DNA of 22,178 nucleotides from Irpex lacteus (Eukaryota; Basidiomycota; Agaricomycetes; Polyporales; Irpicaceae). The number at the start of each line of letters is the position of its first letter. The stretch's first letter is position 1. Of the stretch, positions 9,103 through 18,478 are shown piece after piece. Position numbers and translations under genes: made by a program. A model generated the notes under the pieces. It saw nothing but the letters and a program-made list of their open reading frames with translations. It was not told the DNA's origin and ran no database searches. Location of the stretch: positions 1-22,178 of the forward strand of contig MQVO02000146.1 of assembly GCA_001986395.2 (NCBI GenBank), written 5' to 3'.

Positions 9103-9149
9103 CCCAAAAAACTAGGAATTAGAAATAATTCTAACTAGTTTTTTTGGGG
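9103..9149. repeat. Family A hairpin
   Basis: Copy with the same centre (gaattagaaataattct) as the rns copy and the next one. Confidence 0.85.
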
Positions 9150-9226
9150 AACTTATTAAAAATATAAAAATATAAAAAGAGTTTGTAGTAGCTGTAGTAT
9201 GGAATAACCCTCCGAATATTCCTATA

Positions 9227-9273
9227 CCCAAAAAACTAGGAATTAGAAATAATTCTAACTAGTTTTTTTGGGG
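9227..9273. repeat. Family A hairpin
   Basis: Identical over the readable core to 9103-9149, only 77 bp away, which points to recent copying. Confidence 0.85.
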
Positions 9274-9486
9274 ATTTGGCTAAAAATAAAAGAGATAAAT
9301 TATCATAGACTATAAAAACGGAGATAAGCAAGATAGTAATTGTTGCTCTTGAATACAATATAGATTCTTTAAATTAAGAAAAGATTATTAAAAGAGTGTA
9401 TACTGTCTAATATTATTTTATAAAGACTTTGTAAGAGATAAAGTGTTAATTTATCTAGTTAGTTTTTATACCTAAACATGATGATT

Positions 9487-9517
9487 CCCAAAAAAAAAAC
9501 TAGGAATTATAAATAAT
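9487..9517. repeat. Half of a family A hairpin at the edge of the retroelement
   Basis: cccaaaaaaaaaactagg followed by aattataaataatt, then the sequence changes abruptly into the structured region; the ctaactagtttttttgggg half is missing. The break marks the 3' boundary of the minus-strand retroelement. Confidence 0.7.
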
Positions 9518-10161
9518 TTTTCCGAAACTTTCGTCCAGGCCCTCGCGGTTATTATGAACACGGCAATTCTTGTTTAGAGCTACGAGTTACCTTGACTCGT
9601 CCGAGGTGATTTTCTTTGTCCCTCTACTTGCGTAGATTAAGGGAGTTAACTCAAACTCCACAGTTGCCATAGATTCCTTCAATTTTTTTCGAAATTGAAC
9701 TTACTGTTGTAGGACGGGAAGGTACTCGCCGACACCACACTCCGAAGAGAGGGCCGCACTGCTTTTGTAATGTTACAACGGGCTTTCACCGGAGATTCCC
9801 TGTCCAAGGTAAATAAAATTGTGAATTACAATTATGTCTTATTTAGTTTTTTTTCTTAATCTTCCATGATAACCGGATGCCAGAGCACTACATCAATTAA
9901 GAGGTGGTTTAAAAAACTCACTCCCAGTTGGCTTGTACTTGCAATGCCTCTAATGTAGATAGTTCCAATAGTACTGATCTCCTTCCTGAAGGACAAGCCC
10001 GAGTAAAGGAGGGTCTAGAGGGATCTACATGTTAAAAACAAGGACTTATTTAACAAGTACCTGGGTAATCTTTACTTAAATCGGAGCAAGGCGATTTAAA
10101 TAATACCTTTGTGTAAAATTAGATTATGATAACGACTAATCAATACGTCTTAAACAGATTG
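9518..10161 (-). ncRNA. Structured RNA-like region downstream of the RT gene, identity unknown
   Basis: About 640 bp, G/C-richer than the flanks, without a sustained ORF, and dense in inverted repeats. Read on the minus strand: CTAC-GCAA-GTAG, a GNRA-capped hairpin (within 9620-9643); GGAGTT/AACTCC (9642-9659); ACGAGT/ACTCGT (9582-9600); CTC-TTCG-GAG (9740-9749); CCTTC/GAAGG (9981-9992); and the long-range stem ATGTAGAT/ATCTACAT (10023-10030 with 9953-9960). Such folding suggests a catalytic intron, an RT template-recognition structure, or a diverged rRNA-like piece. It follows the RT stop directly. I found no clear group II domain V, no group I P7 core, and no convincing match to rns or rnl, so the class is left open. 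Confidence 0.45.
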
Positions 10162-12417
10162 TTACATTAGACCTAAGTAAATTATATCGATGTTTATAAA
10201 ATTAATTACAAAATCGACTATAATATCCAGATTATTCATGGCTAATAAAGTACTTTGTAGAATTAATATTTCTGGGATAGTTAATCCTAACACTGGTGTT
10301 GAATTATATCCTTCTAATATTAATTGATTTGAGATATAATGAGGATCCTGAATAGAATCGTTTATATATCCTCTACTTTCCATTAAATAACTTAGAATTG
10401 AATCTGATTCTCCTGTTACTAATACTATCATTATTCAAATTATCGTTACTATTATGATGCTTAGAATTGTTAGTAGAAGTTGACCTTTCCAACTTAATAG
10501 CCAGATTGAGATCGGAGTCATTGGTATTGGACTTGCTTGAGTATGATATCCTCTGGAATAAGGTGTCATCCAAGGTCCTTTTCTCAATGGGTTAATGTAT
10601 TTTTCTCTATTAGAGTTTACAAAGTGTTTCCATACTTGAACATTTCCGTGATAGCTTAATAGGGCTGATATTGCTATACTTGTACTATTAAAGACTGTTA
10701 ATTCAACTTTGTCCGGTTTCTCTGACTCATATTGAGACCAAGTTCCCTTTTTAAAGCTGTATTCAAAATCTTGTTCTATTTGGCTTATGTCAATTGTTCC
10801 ATTATATATTCTGCTGCTTACGAATCCTAAATATTTGCTGTTGAACCATTCCTGAAAATCAGGTGTTAATTCTGGTTGATGAATTGAAGTTGTTGATTGC
10901 TTCATATCATAGATTACTGCTTCTTGGATTAGAGCGTAATCCTCAAAGACAAATACTTTGGGTGTTCTTGTCGCTGTTTCTAAAATCCCATCTTGTGCCA
11001 TTTGTAGATTTAACTGTTCACCTGTTAAAAGGTTTCTGGGTATAAATCTTTTTCCTAAAAATTTTAGACTTGTTAGCCATTCTCCATTTCTTTTGATCCA
11101 TTGACTTTTTAATGCATTCAATTTAATACCTGAACTTGCGGGAAAACTTAGAATTTCTTCTGGATTTTCCACATCGTACAAGATACCATCATCGGCATAT
11201 TGTACTAAAGTGGGGCATTTCAATAGAGTGGCATGTAAAGCTATGCTGGATAACAACGGAGATAGAGGAGATCCTTGTGGTACTCCTCTTAGGAATTCAA
11301 AATTAGCTAAACGGGGTTCAAAGATCAATTGCAAATGATAGAATAGTTTCCCTAGAATATAAAGTAAAGGATTAGATAATTCTAATCTTTGATTTGTGTA
11401 GTAATGGATTACATCTTCGTAGTGTTCTTGATTATTTAACCAAGTTGGAAAGCTTACTCCTGGGGGAGCATCTGACTGTTCACTTTTCGGCAGACTTCTA
11501 CTCATTACATCAATCATTTTCAATAATTCTTCAGGTAATCCTATCGATTCTAATATCTGATTTAAATAGGTTAGATTTATGGTATCAAAGAATGATTTTA
11601 AGTCAAATTCATAAATATTGTTGGATACTAGTACCTCAGAATGGATTTGTTTCCATGCTGTGTCTGTTCCTCTTCCGGGCCAGAATCCATGTTGGTTTGG
11701 ACTTTGGTATGGACCAAAGTAGATTATCATTATTAGGTTTAATCCGTGTAACAATACTCTCCAGTGAGGGGCTGGTACTCCTAATGGTCTAAAACCTTTC
11801 TCTAGATTGTTTACATCTTTAAGGATGTACAATCTTTTGAAGTCAATTGGCTGTAATTTTCCATTTGTCAAATCTTTAGCTAATTGTGCGGTTTCTTTCA
11901 GGATTCTTAGTACCTTCTTAAAATGTAATGTTCTATGCCAATTTCTAAACACATGATGAAAACAAGCTACCTGAAATGTATAACTATTTAAAAGGTATTT
12001 TGCTATGATCCAGAATACTTGAGGATTTTCTCTGTGTTTTCTTAATCTATTCAACTGATGATTAATATATCTATTAATGTTTTTATTAGTGTGAATTTCG
12101 ATTTCGAATTGAGGAGATTTCTCTCTTTTCAAGATTCCTTTGGCTAAGAAAATTGGATGATAATTAGATAGCCATTTGATTTTGAACTTAGAAACGTTTG
12201 GTAATGGTTTGTATGGTTGTACTTCCTCTTCAGACTGTTTATTCAAAGATATCACCTCTTTAGTACCAAGGTAACTAAAAAGAGAAGTTAGGGATTGGGT
12301 TAGAAGTCTACCCAGTAAATGGATAAACCTTACCTGATAACTTCTGAAACTTGTGAACGTTACGATCACTAAATCCCATAGGTTAGATAACAAGGTCATG
12401 ATTGATTGAATTTTCAT
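10162..12417 (-). CDS. Group II-like reverse transcriptase with hydrophobic ends (751 aa, code 4)
   Basis: RNA-directed DNA polymerase. Starts at ATG (MKIQSIM...). An in-frame TGA at 10435-10437 is residue 661 and must be Trp, because the following 90 codons stay open to 10162 and are conserved in the decayed copy. Residues 8-50 hold hydrophobic stretches; FRPLGVP at 209-215 (RT1 region); YEFDLKSFFDTI at 269-280, with the first catalytic Asp (motif A); RGVPQGSPLSPLL at 377-389 (motif B); QYADDG at 406-411, with the catalytic Asp pair (motif C); LKFLGKRF at 451-458 (RT7). A thumb/X-like region follows but I see no HNH endonuclease. A membrane-like helix (about 643-660) precedes the C-terminal block GESDSIL...GYIN. 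Sixteen Trp are TGG and one TGA, unlike the neighbouring small ORFs. No exon or domain V was found around it. Best call: active-looking RT of a group II-derived or free-standing mitochondrial retroelement. Confidence 0.9.
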
Positions 12418-12768
12418 TTTCTTAAGAATTTTTACAGTTTACTTACCTTTCCTTCGAGAATTTTTAAGTTTGATATTAAGACTTATTGATACTTAAATAC
12501 TTAAAGTGACTGAAGAAATTTCCCTTAAAAGGCACCCGTACGGGGAATAGTTAAACCGACACAGAGCCGTTAAACCTATCTGTTTTCATTGTATATATTC
12601 TTTCAACAACTACACATCATTTAGAAATCGACTAAAGGGACCACTTTTGCAGGTTTCTTTGGAAAGCTGGAAGCTGGGTTTAGATGATAATCTAAAGGTA
12701 CGATCCAAATCAGAGGCTAAGCAAAGCTTTCTCACTTTATATATATTGAAATCTCAGCTTGATTTGTC
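12418..12768 (-). other. Leader region upstream of the RT gene
   Basis: About 350 bp without a clear gene on the minus strand. Contains CCCCGTACGGGTGCC (minus strand, about 12527-12545), a compact GC hairpin, and other short stems. Takes the same position as 760-1354 for the decayed copy. An 85-codon plus-strand frame (12647-12904) crosses it but has a TTG start and overlaps the next ORF antisense, so I do not call it. Confidence 0.35.
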
Positions 12769-13080
12769 TTATTTTATTTTTACATTTAAAATAAGGTTGT
12801 GGTTCCTCCTTAGATTAGGTTCTATAAGTAGAACTAGTAGTCAAGATACTATTCAAGGCCTAGATGATTCGGTGTTAAATACACCTAGACAAAGAAGATG
12901 GTAAATAACTCATCCTAGAGTGGTAAGTGAACCTACTCCAACTAGATGGGATATGGTCCATAATCCGGCAAATCCTATGTAGGCTTTAAATGCTCATGAT
13001 AGAAGATATAGATTGTTGTTCGCAGCCAGACATGAAGCTTTGTTAGACCAGATTGTGGATAATATTATAAACCCATTTAA
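12769..13080 (-). CDS. Code-4-only ORF upstream of the RT, possible membrane protein or gene fragment
   Basis: 103 sense codons between a TAA (13081-13083) and TAA (12769-12771), open only if TGA is Trp; it has four TGAs and two TGGs. The readable product includes AANNNLYLLSWAFKAYIGFAG, then LWTISHLVGVGSLTTLGW, then VIYHLLCLGVF and WIVSWLLVLLIEP: two or three plausible membrane segments. There is no ATG, so it would need ATA or be a 5'-truncated fragment. It lies on the same strand as the RT, about 350 bp upstream. Either the first gene of the element, or an exon remnant of a mitochondrial membrane protein that I do not recognise. The antisense frame is broken by TAA and TAG. Confidence 0.35.
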
Positions 13081-13207
13081 TTAATTATTATATTTTAGAT
13101 AAATTAAAAACTTCTTGTAAATACCCCAACTCATCTTACGATAAAACTATTAAAATTAGTAGCCTGAAGTTACCCCTTGTTAGTTAATTTAAAAAAAAAT
13201 TTTTTTA

Positions 13208-13281
13208 CTGAGTTGACCAGATTCGAACTGATATTATTCACTACCAAAAAATGACGTTCTGCCAAATTAAACTACAACTCA
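13208..13281 (-). tRNA. trnQ: tRNA-Gln (UUG)
   Basis: 74-nt cloverleaf. Acceptor TGAGTTG/CAACTCA is perfect, discriminator G. Anticodon stem TCATT/AGTGA encloses TTTTGGT, giving TTG. T-arm ATCAG-TTCGAAT-CTGGT. First of three minus-strand tRNAs upstream of the RT. Confidence 0.9.
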
Positions 13282-13359
13282 TTTACTCCTTTCCCTTTTT
13301 AAACAAATACCAACACCCCCCATTATAAAAATAAAAAGGCATAAAGAAATTAAGAATAT

Positions 13360-13428
13360 AGTCTTTATCAGAATCGAACTGATACTTGCTACGTGAAGGG
13401 TAGCTGTACTGCCTTTATACAAAAAGAC
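13360..13428 (-). tRNA. trnE: tRNA-Glu (UUC)
   Basis: 69 nt. Anticodon stem GCTAC/GTAGC encloses CCTTCAC, giving TTC. T-arm ATCAG-TTCGATT-CTGAT. Acceptor GTCTTTT with TAAAGAC pairs at six of seven positions; discriminator T. Confidence 0.85.
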
Positions 13429-13449
13429 CCGGTCTTTATTTTATTTCTA

Positions 13450-13521
13450 TTGCGGCATCAGGAATTGAACCTGCTCTAACAGCTCATGAGGCTATTGTGC
13501 CAACCTTTACACTATACCGCA
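13450..13521 (-). tRNA. trnM: tRNA-Met (CAU)
   Basis: 72 nt. Acceptor TGCGGTA/TGCCGCA, discriminator A. Anticodon stem ATAGC/GCTGT encloses CTCATGA, giving CAT. T-loop TTCAATT. Initiator versus elongator cannot be decided by eye. Confidence 0.85.
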
Positions 13522-13647
13522 TGTATGGACACTATCTTATTATTAAGATTCCACCCCTACTCTTTTCTTTCTATGAGTTAGAGCATCCTTCCCTAAACTG
13601 CGTTTCGATCAATTAATGTCTTTTTGTTGAACAGTTTTATTATCATA

Positions 13648-13705
13648 CCCCAAAAAACTAGGGTCGCTATCGCGGTAGAATTAATTATAACTAGTTTTTT
13701 GGTGG
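13648..13705. repeat. Family A hairpin with GC mini-insert
   Basis: ccccaaaaaactaggg, then tcgctatcgcgg (GC-rich), then tagaattaattataactagttttttggtgg. Confidence 0.75.
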
Positions 13706-14030
13706 ATTGTTTGGATTTATAATATTCATTCCTTGTTTATTACACATGCCTTCCTCTTTATCGATGGAACTATCCCTTTCCACCCACACCTTTAAGTCTT
13801 ACTAGTCTCCTATTAAACTTTCATAGATCTTAAACTTGGATATATCTTATTACTTGCTGAAATCTTATTACTCTTTCCTTACTTCAAAATATAATGAAAA
13901 TGAGAGACTTGGTTTAAGTTATACTCTCTTATATTTTACTATCATTTATAGCTATTTTACTATCGTTAATAGATATTAATAAACCTTTTTTAATCTTAAT
14001 ATCCAATATATAATAATAATCTTCACAGAT

Positions 14031-14079
14031 CCCCCAAAAAACTAGGAATTATAATTAATTCTAACTAGTTTTTGTGGGG
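14031..14079. repeat. Family A hairpin
   Basis: cccccaaaaaactagg ... ctaactagtttttgtgggg; one T-to-G change in the right arm. Confidence 0.85.
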
Positions 14080-14384
14080 TTATTTTAAAACTAGAATCTA
14101 AATTACCTAGTTTTCTTCTATTTTTAATAAATTATTATAGTTTTCTCCTTTTTTATTTAATTAAAAAAAGGGTAGAGAGAATTATAGTTAGTAAGAAGAG
14201 AGATTGTATATATTAATAATTATTTTATGTTTTTATATCTTTATTTTTTTTAATAAATTATTTTAGTAAAATTTATACTCTCTTATATAATTAAATACTT
14301 TTTTTATTTAGATATAACTTAAATTAAAATATATTTATTTAATTATTTTTATTTATAATATTTTATTTAATTTTATGTATTCTT

Positions 14385-14500
14385 CCCCAAAAAACTAGTT
14401 ATAATTCTTTCATCCGCGATTATTAAAATTTAATTAAATTAAATTTTAATTAGAGCCTAGTTTTTTGGAATGGAATTAGAAATAATTAGTTTTTTTGGGT
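14385..14500. repeat. Compound: family A hairpin split by family B, with a second family A arm
   Basis: ccccaaaaaactagttataattctttcatccgc, family B unit (14419-14453), agcctagttttttgg, then a second right arm aattagaaataattagtttttttggg. Matches the compound at 5405-5485. Confidence 0.8.
14419..14453. repeat. Family B 35-bp A/T palindrome
   Basis: attattaaaatttaattaa...aaattttaattag, identical in the readable parts to the copy inside the RT pseudogene (1523-1557). Confidence 0.75.
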
Positions 14501-16213
14501 GGATGATTAAACTATAGATCCAGCAATGACAATAAAGCAATAGGATTACAATTATATTGAAAATATGAATATTAAGATTTAATTTATGATTTAGTTTAAA
14601 CTATTATATAAGAATCATCTGTTCCCTTTTTAATATCTTAACTTTAAATTAAAATAAAATTTATTACTAACTCCCTTTTTTTTATAAAACAAAAGAATAA
14701 GCCACTCTACCAGAAAGTGGCTGGGCTGAAAGATTTTTTATTGACAATAATTGAGCATATAGTCTATTTAATAAATTAGTAATGTTAAACTTAATACTTT
14801 ACAGTACTTACATTTACATCCTATCAAGAAATGTTCTATTTCTTAAAAAATTAAAATATACTAAAGATATTTTAATGATAGTATCTAGGGGATAGTTTCG
14901 TGCATTTATTCCTTCAGCACTTATCTAATATGTTTGTGGCTACCCAACTATGCATTTTTAATTTTTTATGCAATTATTTCAACAATTGGTACACTATAGA
15001 AACACAGCCTATTGATCCTTTCGTACTAGAAGGTCTCTCCCTTTTTACTATTTATCCCTCCAGAAGATAGGGACCATACTGACTCACGTCGTATTAAACC
15101 CAACTCGCGTAACCTTTTAATCGGCGAACAGCCGAACCCTTCCGAGCTTTTGCCCCCGGAGGATAGGTTGAGTCGACATCGAGGTGCCAAACAGCTGGGA
15201 CAATGTGTACTCTCACCAGCTATCAGCCTGTTATCCCTAGCGTAACTTTTATCGATTGATCCCCGTCTATTCCATAATATAGCGAGGGGTCACTATGCCC
15301 TACTTACGTATCTGTCCGACTTCTAAGTCTATCAGTTAAGCATGCTCTAGCCATTACGCCATTACAACCTTTATCACTGGTTGATTGATCTCCTTTCAAA
15401 AATCTAGCTATACCTTAAAAATTTTTAATATAAATAATAAATAATCATCAATTTTAATAACAAATTGATTTTATATGTCTGTATATAAGCGTCTTATATT
15501 TTTTTTAATTAAAACTATGGATGCATTTTGATACTCTTTCAAAAGCGACCGCCCCAGTCAAACTGCCCATTAGTCAACTATCTCTCTATCTATTAAATAA
15601 GAGGTAAATTTAATCTGAAACCAAAGTCTTAAGGTATCTCACCTTTCGTCTATCGACATCCCTAATCACTTCATACTAAGGTTTGATTAACATGATGACT
15701 AACTACAGTAAAGCTGCATAGGGTCTTCCCGTCCACCTGGAGGTAACCCGCATCTGCACGGGTAATTCAATTTCACTGAGCAAGTTGTAGAGACAGTGAG
15801 ACCATCGTTAAACTATTGATACCGGACCACATTTAATGGCCAATTTATTTTGCTACCTTAGGATCCTCATAGTTAAGACCGCTATTAACCATTGATTTGA
15901 TTAGTAATAGTTATCCTATCACCTCTCTTATTTATTTGGCATTGGGCAAGTTTCATCCAGAATACTATGATATTAATCATTGCTCTGAATTGTGTTTTTA
16001 GTAAACAGTCGGGGCCTCCGATTTTGTGCCACCTATATCCTTTTTAAGAATTAAAAAAAAAGGGTAATAGGTTCCTCTTATCGTCTAACTTTAGAGGAGA
16101 ACTTGCCGAGTTCCTTAACAACTTTTAGCTCTACGCCTTGGTATACTCTACCTACGAACCTGTGTCGGTTTAGGGTACGGTAGATTAAAATTAAAAATAA
16201 AATAATAATTGTT

Positions 16214-16252
16214 CCCCTTGCCCAAAGCCAGTGGCTTAAGGCAGGGGCAGTA
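16214..16252. repeat. GC-rich module inside rnl variable region
   Basis: cccttgccc...agccagtggct...aaggcaggggcag. Two nested inverted repeats (cccttgcc/ggcagggg and agccagtggct). Resembles the GC modules at 4696, 5782 and 14701. Confidence 0.55.
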
Positions 16253-17125
16253 AAGATTACTATTTAATTTAAAAAAAACTTTATTTTCCCGGTTCAAAAA
16301 GAACTTTAGGTTTTAAACTCATCAGTCAAAACATTGGTTTTGAACCTTAGAGGCCGCATTAACATAAGGAGGTTTAACCTTTCCTTATAACCCTTTCGTA
16401 TTCGGCGAGAAGTATTATAACTTCTTTTTACGTTACTCATGTCAGCATTATCTCTTCAGTATCCTATAAATAATGAAACACTATTTAATTTCAGGTTTCC
16501 TGAATGTTCTACTACCTAGATTTAGAATAGAATTATTTGACTATTCTAAAGCAACACGATATCGGTTGATTATTTAAGACCCGTTAAATTTTCGGTGCGA
16601 CATTCTGAAGACTGATACGTTGTTACAAACGGTCATTAAAAGATAGCGACTACCAGGCTCACTTTACAGTTGCGTTCAATTTTGCTACTACCTTAATTTC
16701 ACTTAATAATCATTTGGGACCTTGATTCGTGTTCTCGGCTGTTTCCGTCTTGACTACCCACCTTAGCATGAGTAGTCTGAATATCTATCATCAATTTATG
16801 TAATTCCGAGATTCTCTTCCATTGGTAAGATTTTTACGTCCCCGCAACTTAAACATTGATTATAATTAAAAATTATAATTTATTTGGAATTGAGTGCTGT
16901 ACCTTCATAAATTTTGTATAGATGTCATACCTACATATGTTTCGTAGAAAACCAGCTATCACTAGGTCAGATTGGCATTTCACCGCTTCCCTAAACTCAT
17001 CGGAGAATTATGCAACATTCACCCGTTCGATCCATTCATCATTTAAGATTAAAATCTGGTCTAGGGAAGATCACCTAGCTTCGGGTCTAATAGAAGTAAC
17101 TTATCCAACACTAATTTAGTTAATA

Positions 17126-17176
17126 CCCCAAAAACACTAGTAATTATAAATAATTCTAACTAGTTTTTTTGGGGGG
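17126..17176. repeat. Family A hairpin inside rnl
   Basis: ccccaaaaacactagtaatt...ctaactagtttttttggggg, within a variable part of the 5' half of rnl. Confidence 0.85.
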
Positions 17177-17905
17177 TTTTACTAATTAAATTTTATGTCC
17201 AGTCGCTTTCGCTAGGGCTTTTAACCTTGCTACTCCCATTAACTTGCTGACCCATTATGCAAAAGGTACGCCGTCATTTTAAAAAACTTCGACTGCTTAT
17301 AGAGTTACTAATTCAAGACTATTTCACAATGTCTATAACATTACTTTTTCAACTTTTCCTTCACAGTACTTTTCACTATCGCTAAATTTATAATACTTAG
17401 CCTTAGAGGATGGTTCCCCTATATTCCGACAAGTTAACTCTCATCGTACTTTATATTTTTATTAGAATATTAATTTAATATTCGATAATTTTTTTAATTA
17501 CACAGGACTTTCACCTTCTTTGGTTACTTTATTCATACTTATTTATTTAATATTTCTTCCCTTTTTTTTTATTATTAAATAAATAAAAAGGTACATAAGA
17601 TAAATACTATAAAATATTTTTATTATTACTTTAATTGTAAAAAATTATCTTTTAGGCTAATCCGATTTCACTCACCATTACTCTCGGAGTCTCGGTTGAT
17701 TTCCTTTCCTTTCCTTACTGAAATGGTTTACTTCAGGAAGTTTAAATATAAAGGTTTCCCTTAGGATCGCCACTTTATTTATTCCGTCCAGCCCCTCTCC
17801 CCCCTAAAGATGATAGAGGATAGAGGATATTGGACAGTGGCTTTTGGTTTTATACCTCCTTTTTTATAAATTTGCTAGTTATCCTTAAATAACTCCTTTA
17901 AAATA

Positions 17906-18130
17906 CTATTTGATGTTAACTATATTGTCATCGATTCTTTTATTATTAAAAAAAGTTTTTTGTTTTATTAATTTATTTTTATTTGGGTTATCTATTAAAA
18001 TTCGGCTTAAATTTAACAGCTCCCCGACGAAGTGTGGGACTTCAAAGAGTACCAGGAGCCGAGAGGCAGATTGTTTATTGATTCTGTATGTACACAAATT
18101 TCTTCCAGATTTGGTATCCATAGTAACCAC
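17906..18130 (-). pseudogene. Possible homing-endonuclease fragment (LAGLIDADG-like), weak
   Basis: A 74-aa minus-strand frame beginning MVTMDTKSGRNLCTYRINK, followed by LLVLFEVP. The SGRN..TYRI....L..LF pattern resembles the beta-strand and helix after a LAGLIDADG helix in mitochondrial intron endonucleases, but no LAGLIDADG motif itself is present. The second half is A/T-rich noise toward the rnl 5' end. Weak call, made because two clear LAGLIDADG fragments lie within 4 kb. Confidence 0.3.
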
Positions 18131-18140
18131 TCCCCCCTAA

Positions 18141-18319
18141 ATTAAAAAAGTATTGATTGAAGGGGGGAAAGCTTTATAGTTGTGAAGGTCTATGCTAATT
18201 ATATTACCCTAACTATCTCTACAGTAGTATTAATTCTATCACTACAGATATGGTATTCCTTCTATATTTCTTTAAGTTAATATAAAGCAGTAGAGGATTA
18301 TGTTACCTTATTGTCATCT
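18141..18319 (+). repeat. Direct repeat copy 1 (179 bp), paired with 22001-22178
   Basis: From attaaaaaagtattgattg to ttaccttattgtcatct, identical to 22001-22178 apart from one T in the tatatttctt stretch. The second copy is cut by the window end, so the repeat may be longer. It contains the start of the nad4 piece. Confidence 0.92.
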
Positions 18320-18478
18320 ACATATGGAGCCATTAATCTATACATAGTTATACTTACTACCTTTATAACGCCTATCTATGTACTAGCTAGTTGGAATAAT
18401 GTATATCATAATGTACCTGCATTTATAATTGCTATATTTGTAGTGCTAGATATTCTTCTTTTTGATATTTTATTTTAA
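18188..18478 (+). pseudogene. nad4: nad4 5'-part fragment
   Basis: One frame with a single internal TAA (18278-18280) reads ANYITLTISTVVLILSLQIW, later ILTTFITPIYVLASWNN, then AFIIAIFVVLDILLF before TAA at 18476. LLTTFITPI..LSNWNN and VVLDILLFY are hallmark stretches of fungal NADH dehydrogenase subunit 4 (complex I proton-pumping subunit), normally separated by about 15 more residues, so there is an internal deletion. ND4 is about 480 aa; this is under 100. It is a displaced duplicate; the functional gene must be elsewhere. Confidence 0.75.

Larger units (their letters stand above)
13522..14759. other. Long spacer between trnM and rnl, rich in palindromes
   Basis: No gene seen. Holds family A hairpins at 13648-13705, 14031-14079 and 14385-14500, a family C palindrome at about 14148-14172, and a GC module gccactctacc...gtggctgggc at 14701-14727 just beyond the rnl 3' end. 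Confidence 0.5.
14760..17880 (-). rRNA. rnl: Large subunit (mitochondrial 23S-type) rRNA
   Basis: Minus-strand landmarks from 3' to 5': GATAAGTGCTGAAGG (about 14920), the sarcin-ricin loop AGTACGAAAGGATC (about 15016-15029), the peptidyl-transferase segments CGATGTCGACTCAACC (about 15170) and GATAACAGGCTGATAGC (about 15220), GGATCAATCGATAAAAGTTAC (15240), the domain IV-V blocks (15550-15870), and the 5' domain AAGGAAATCAACCGAGACTCC...GGTGAGTGAAATCGGATTAGC (about 17657-17715). The usual domain V intron site is uninterrupted, so this copy has no intron there. Extra palindromes and GC modules sit in variable regions (16040-16062, 16214-16252, 17126-17176). Both ends are estimates. Confidence 0.94.

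Noticed and set aside
10863..11792. Two plus-strand ORFs (10863-11045 and 11394-11792)
   Set aside because: Antisense shadows of the conserved RT coding sequence.
12520..12560. Group II intron domain V candidate (ccccgtacggg, gagccgtt)
   Set aside because: No 34-nt hairpin with the catalytic triad, bulge and GNRA cap can be drawn, and it lies before, not after, the RT ORF.
16922..17119. 65-aa plus-strand ORF
   Set aside because: Antisense to conserved rnl sequence.
17910..18140. 76-aa plus-strand ORF next to rnl
   Set aside because: Low-complexity T-rich hydrophobic translation; the opposite frame is more protein-like, and even that is weak.
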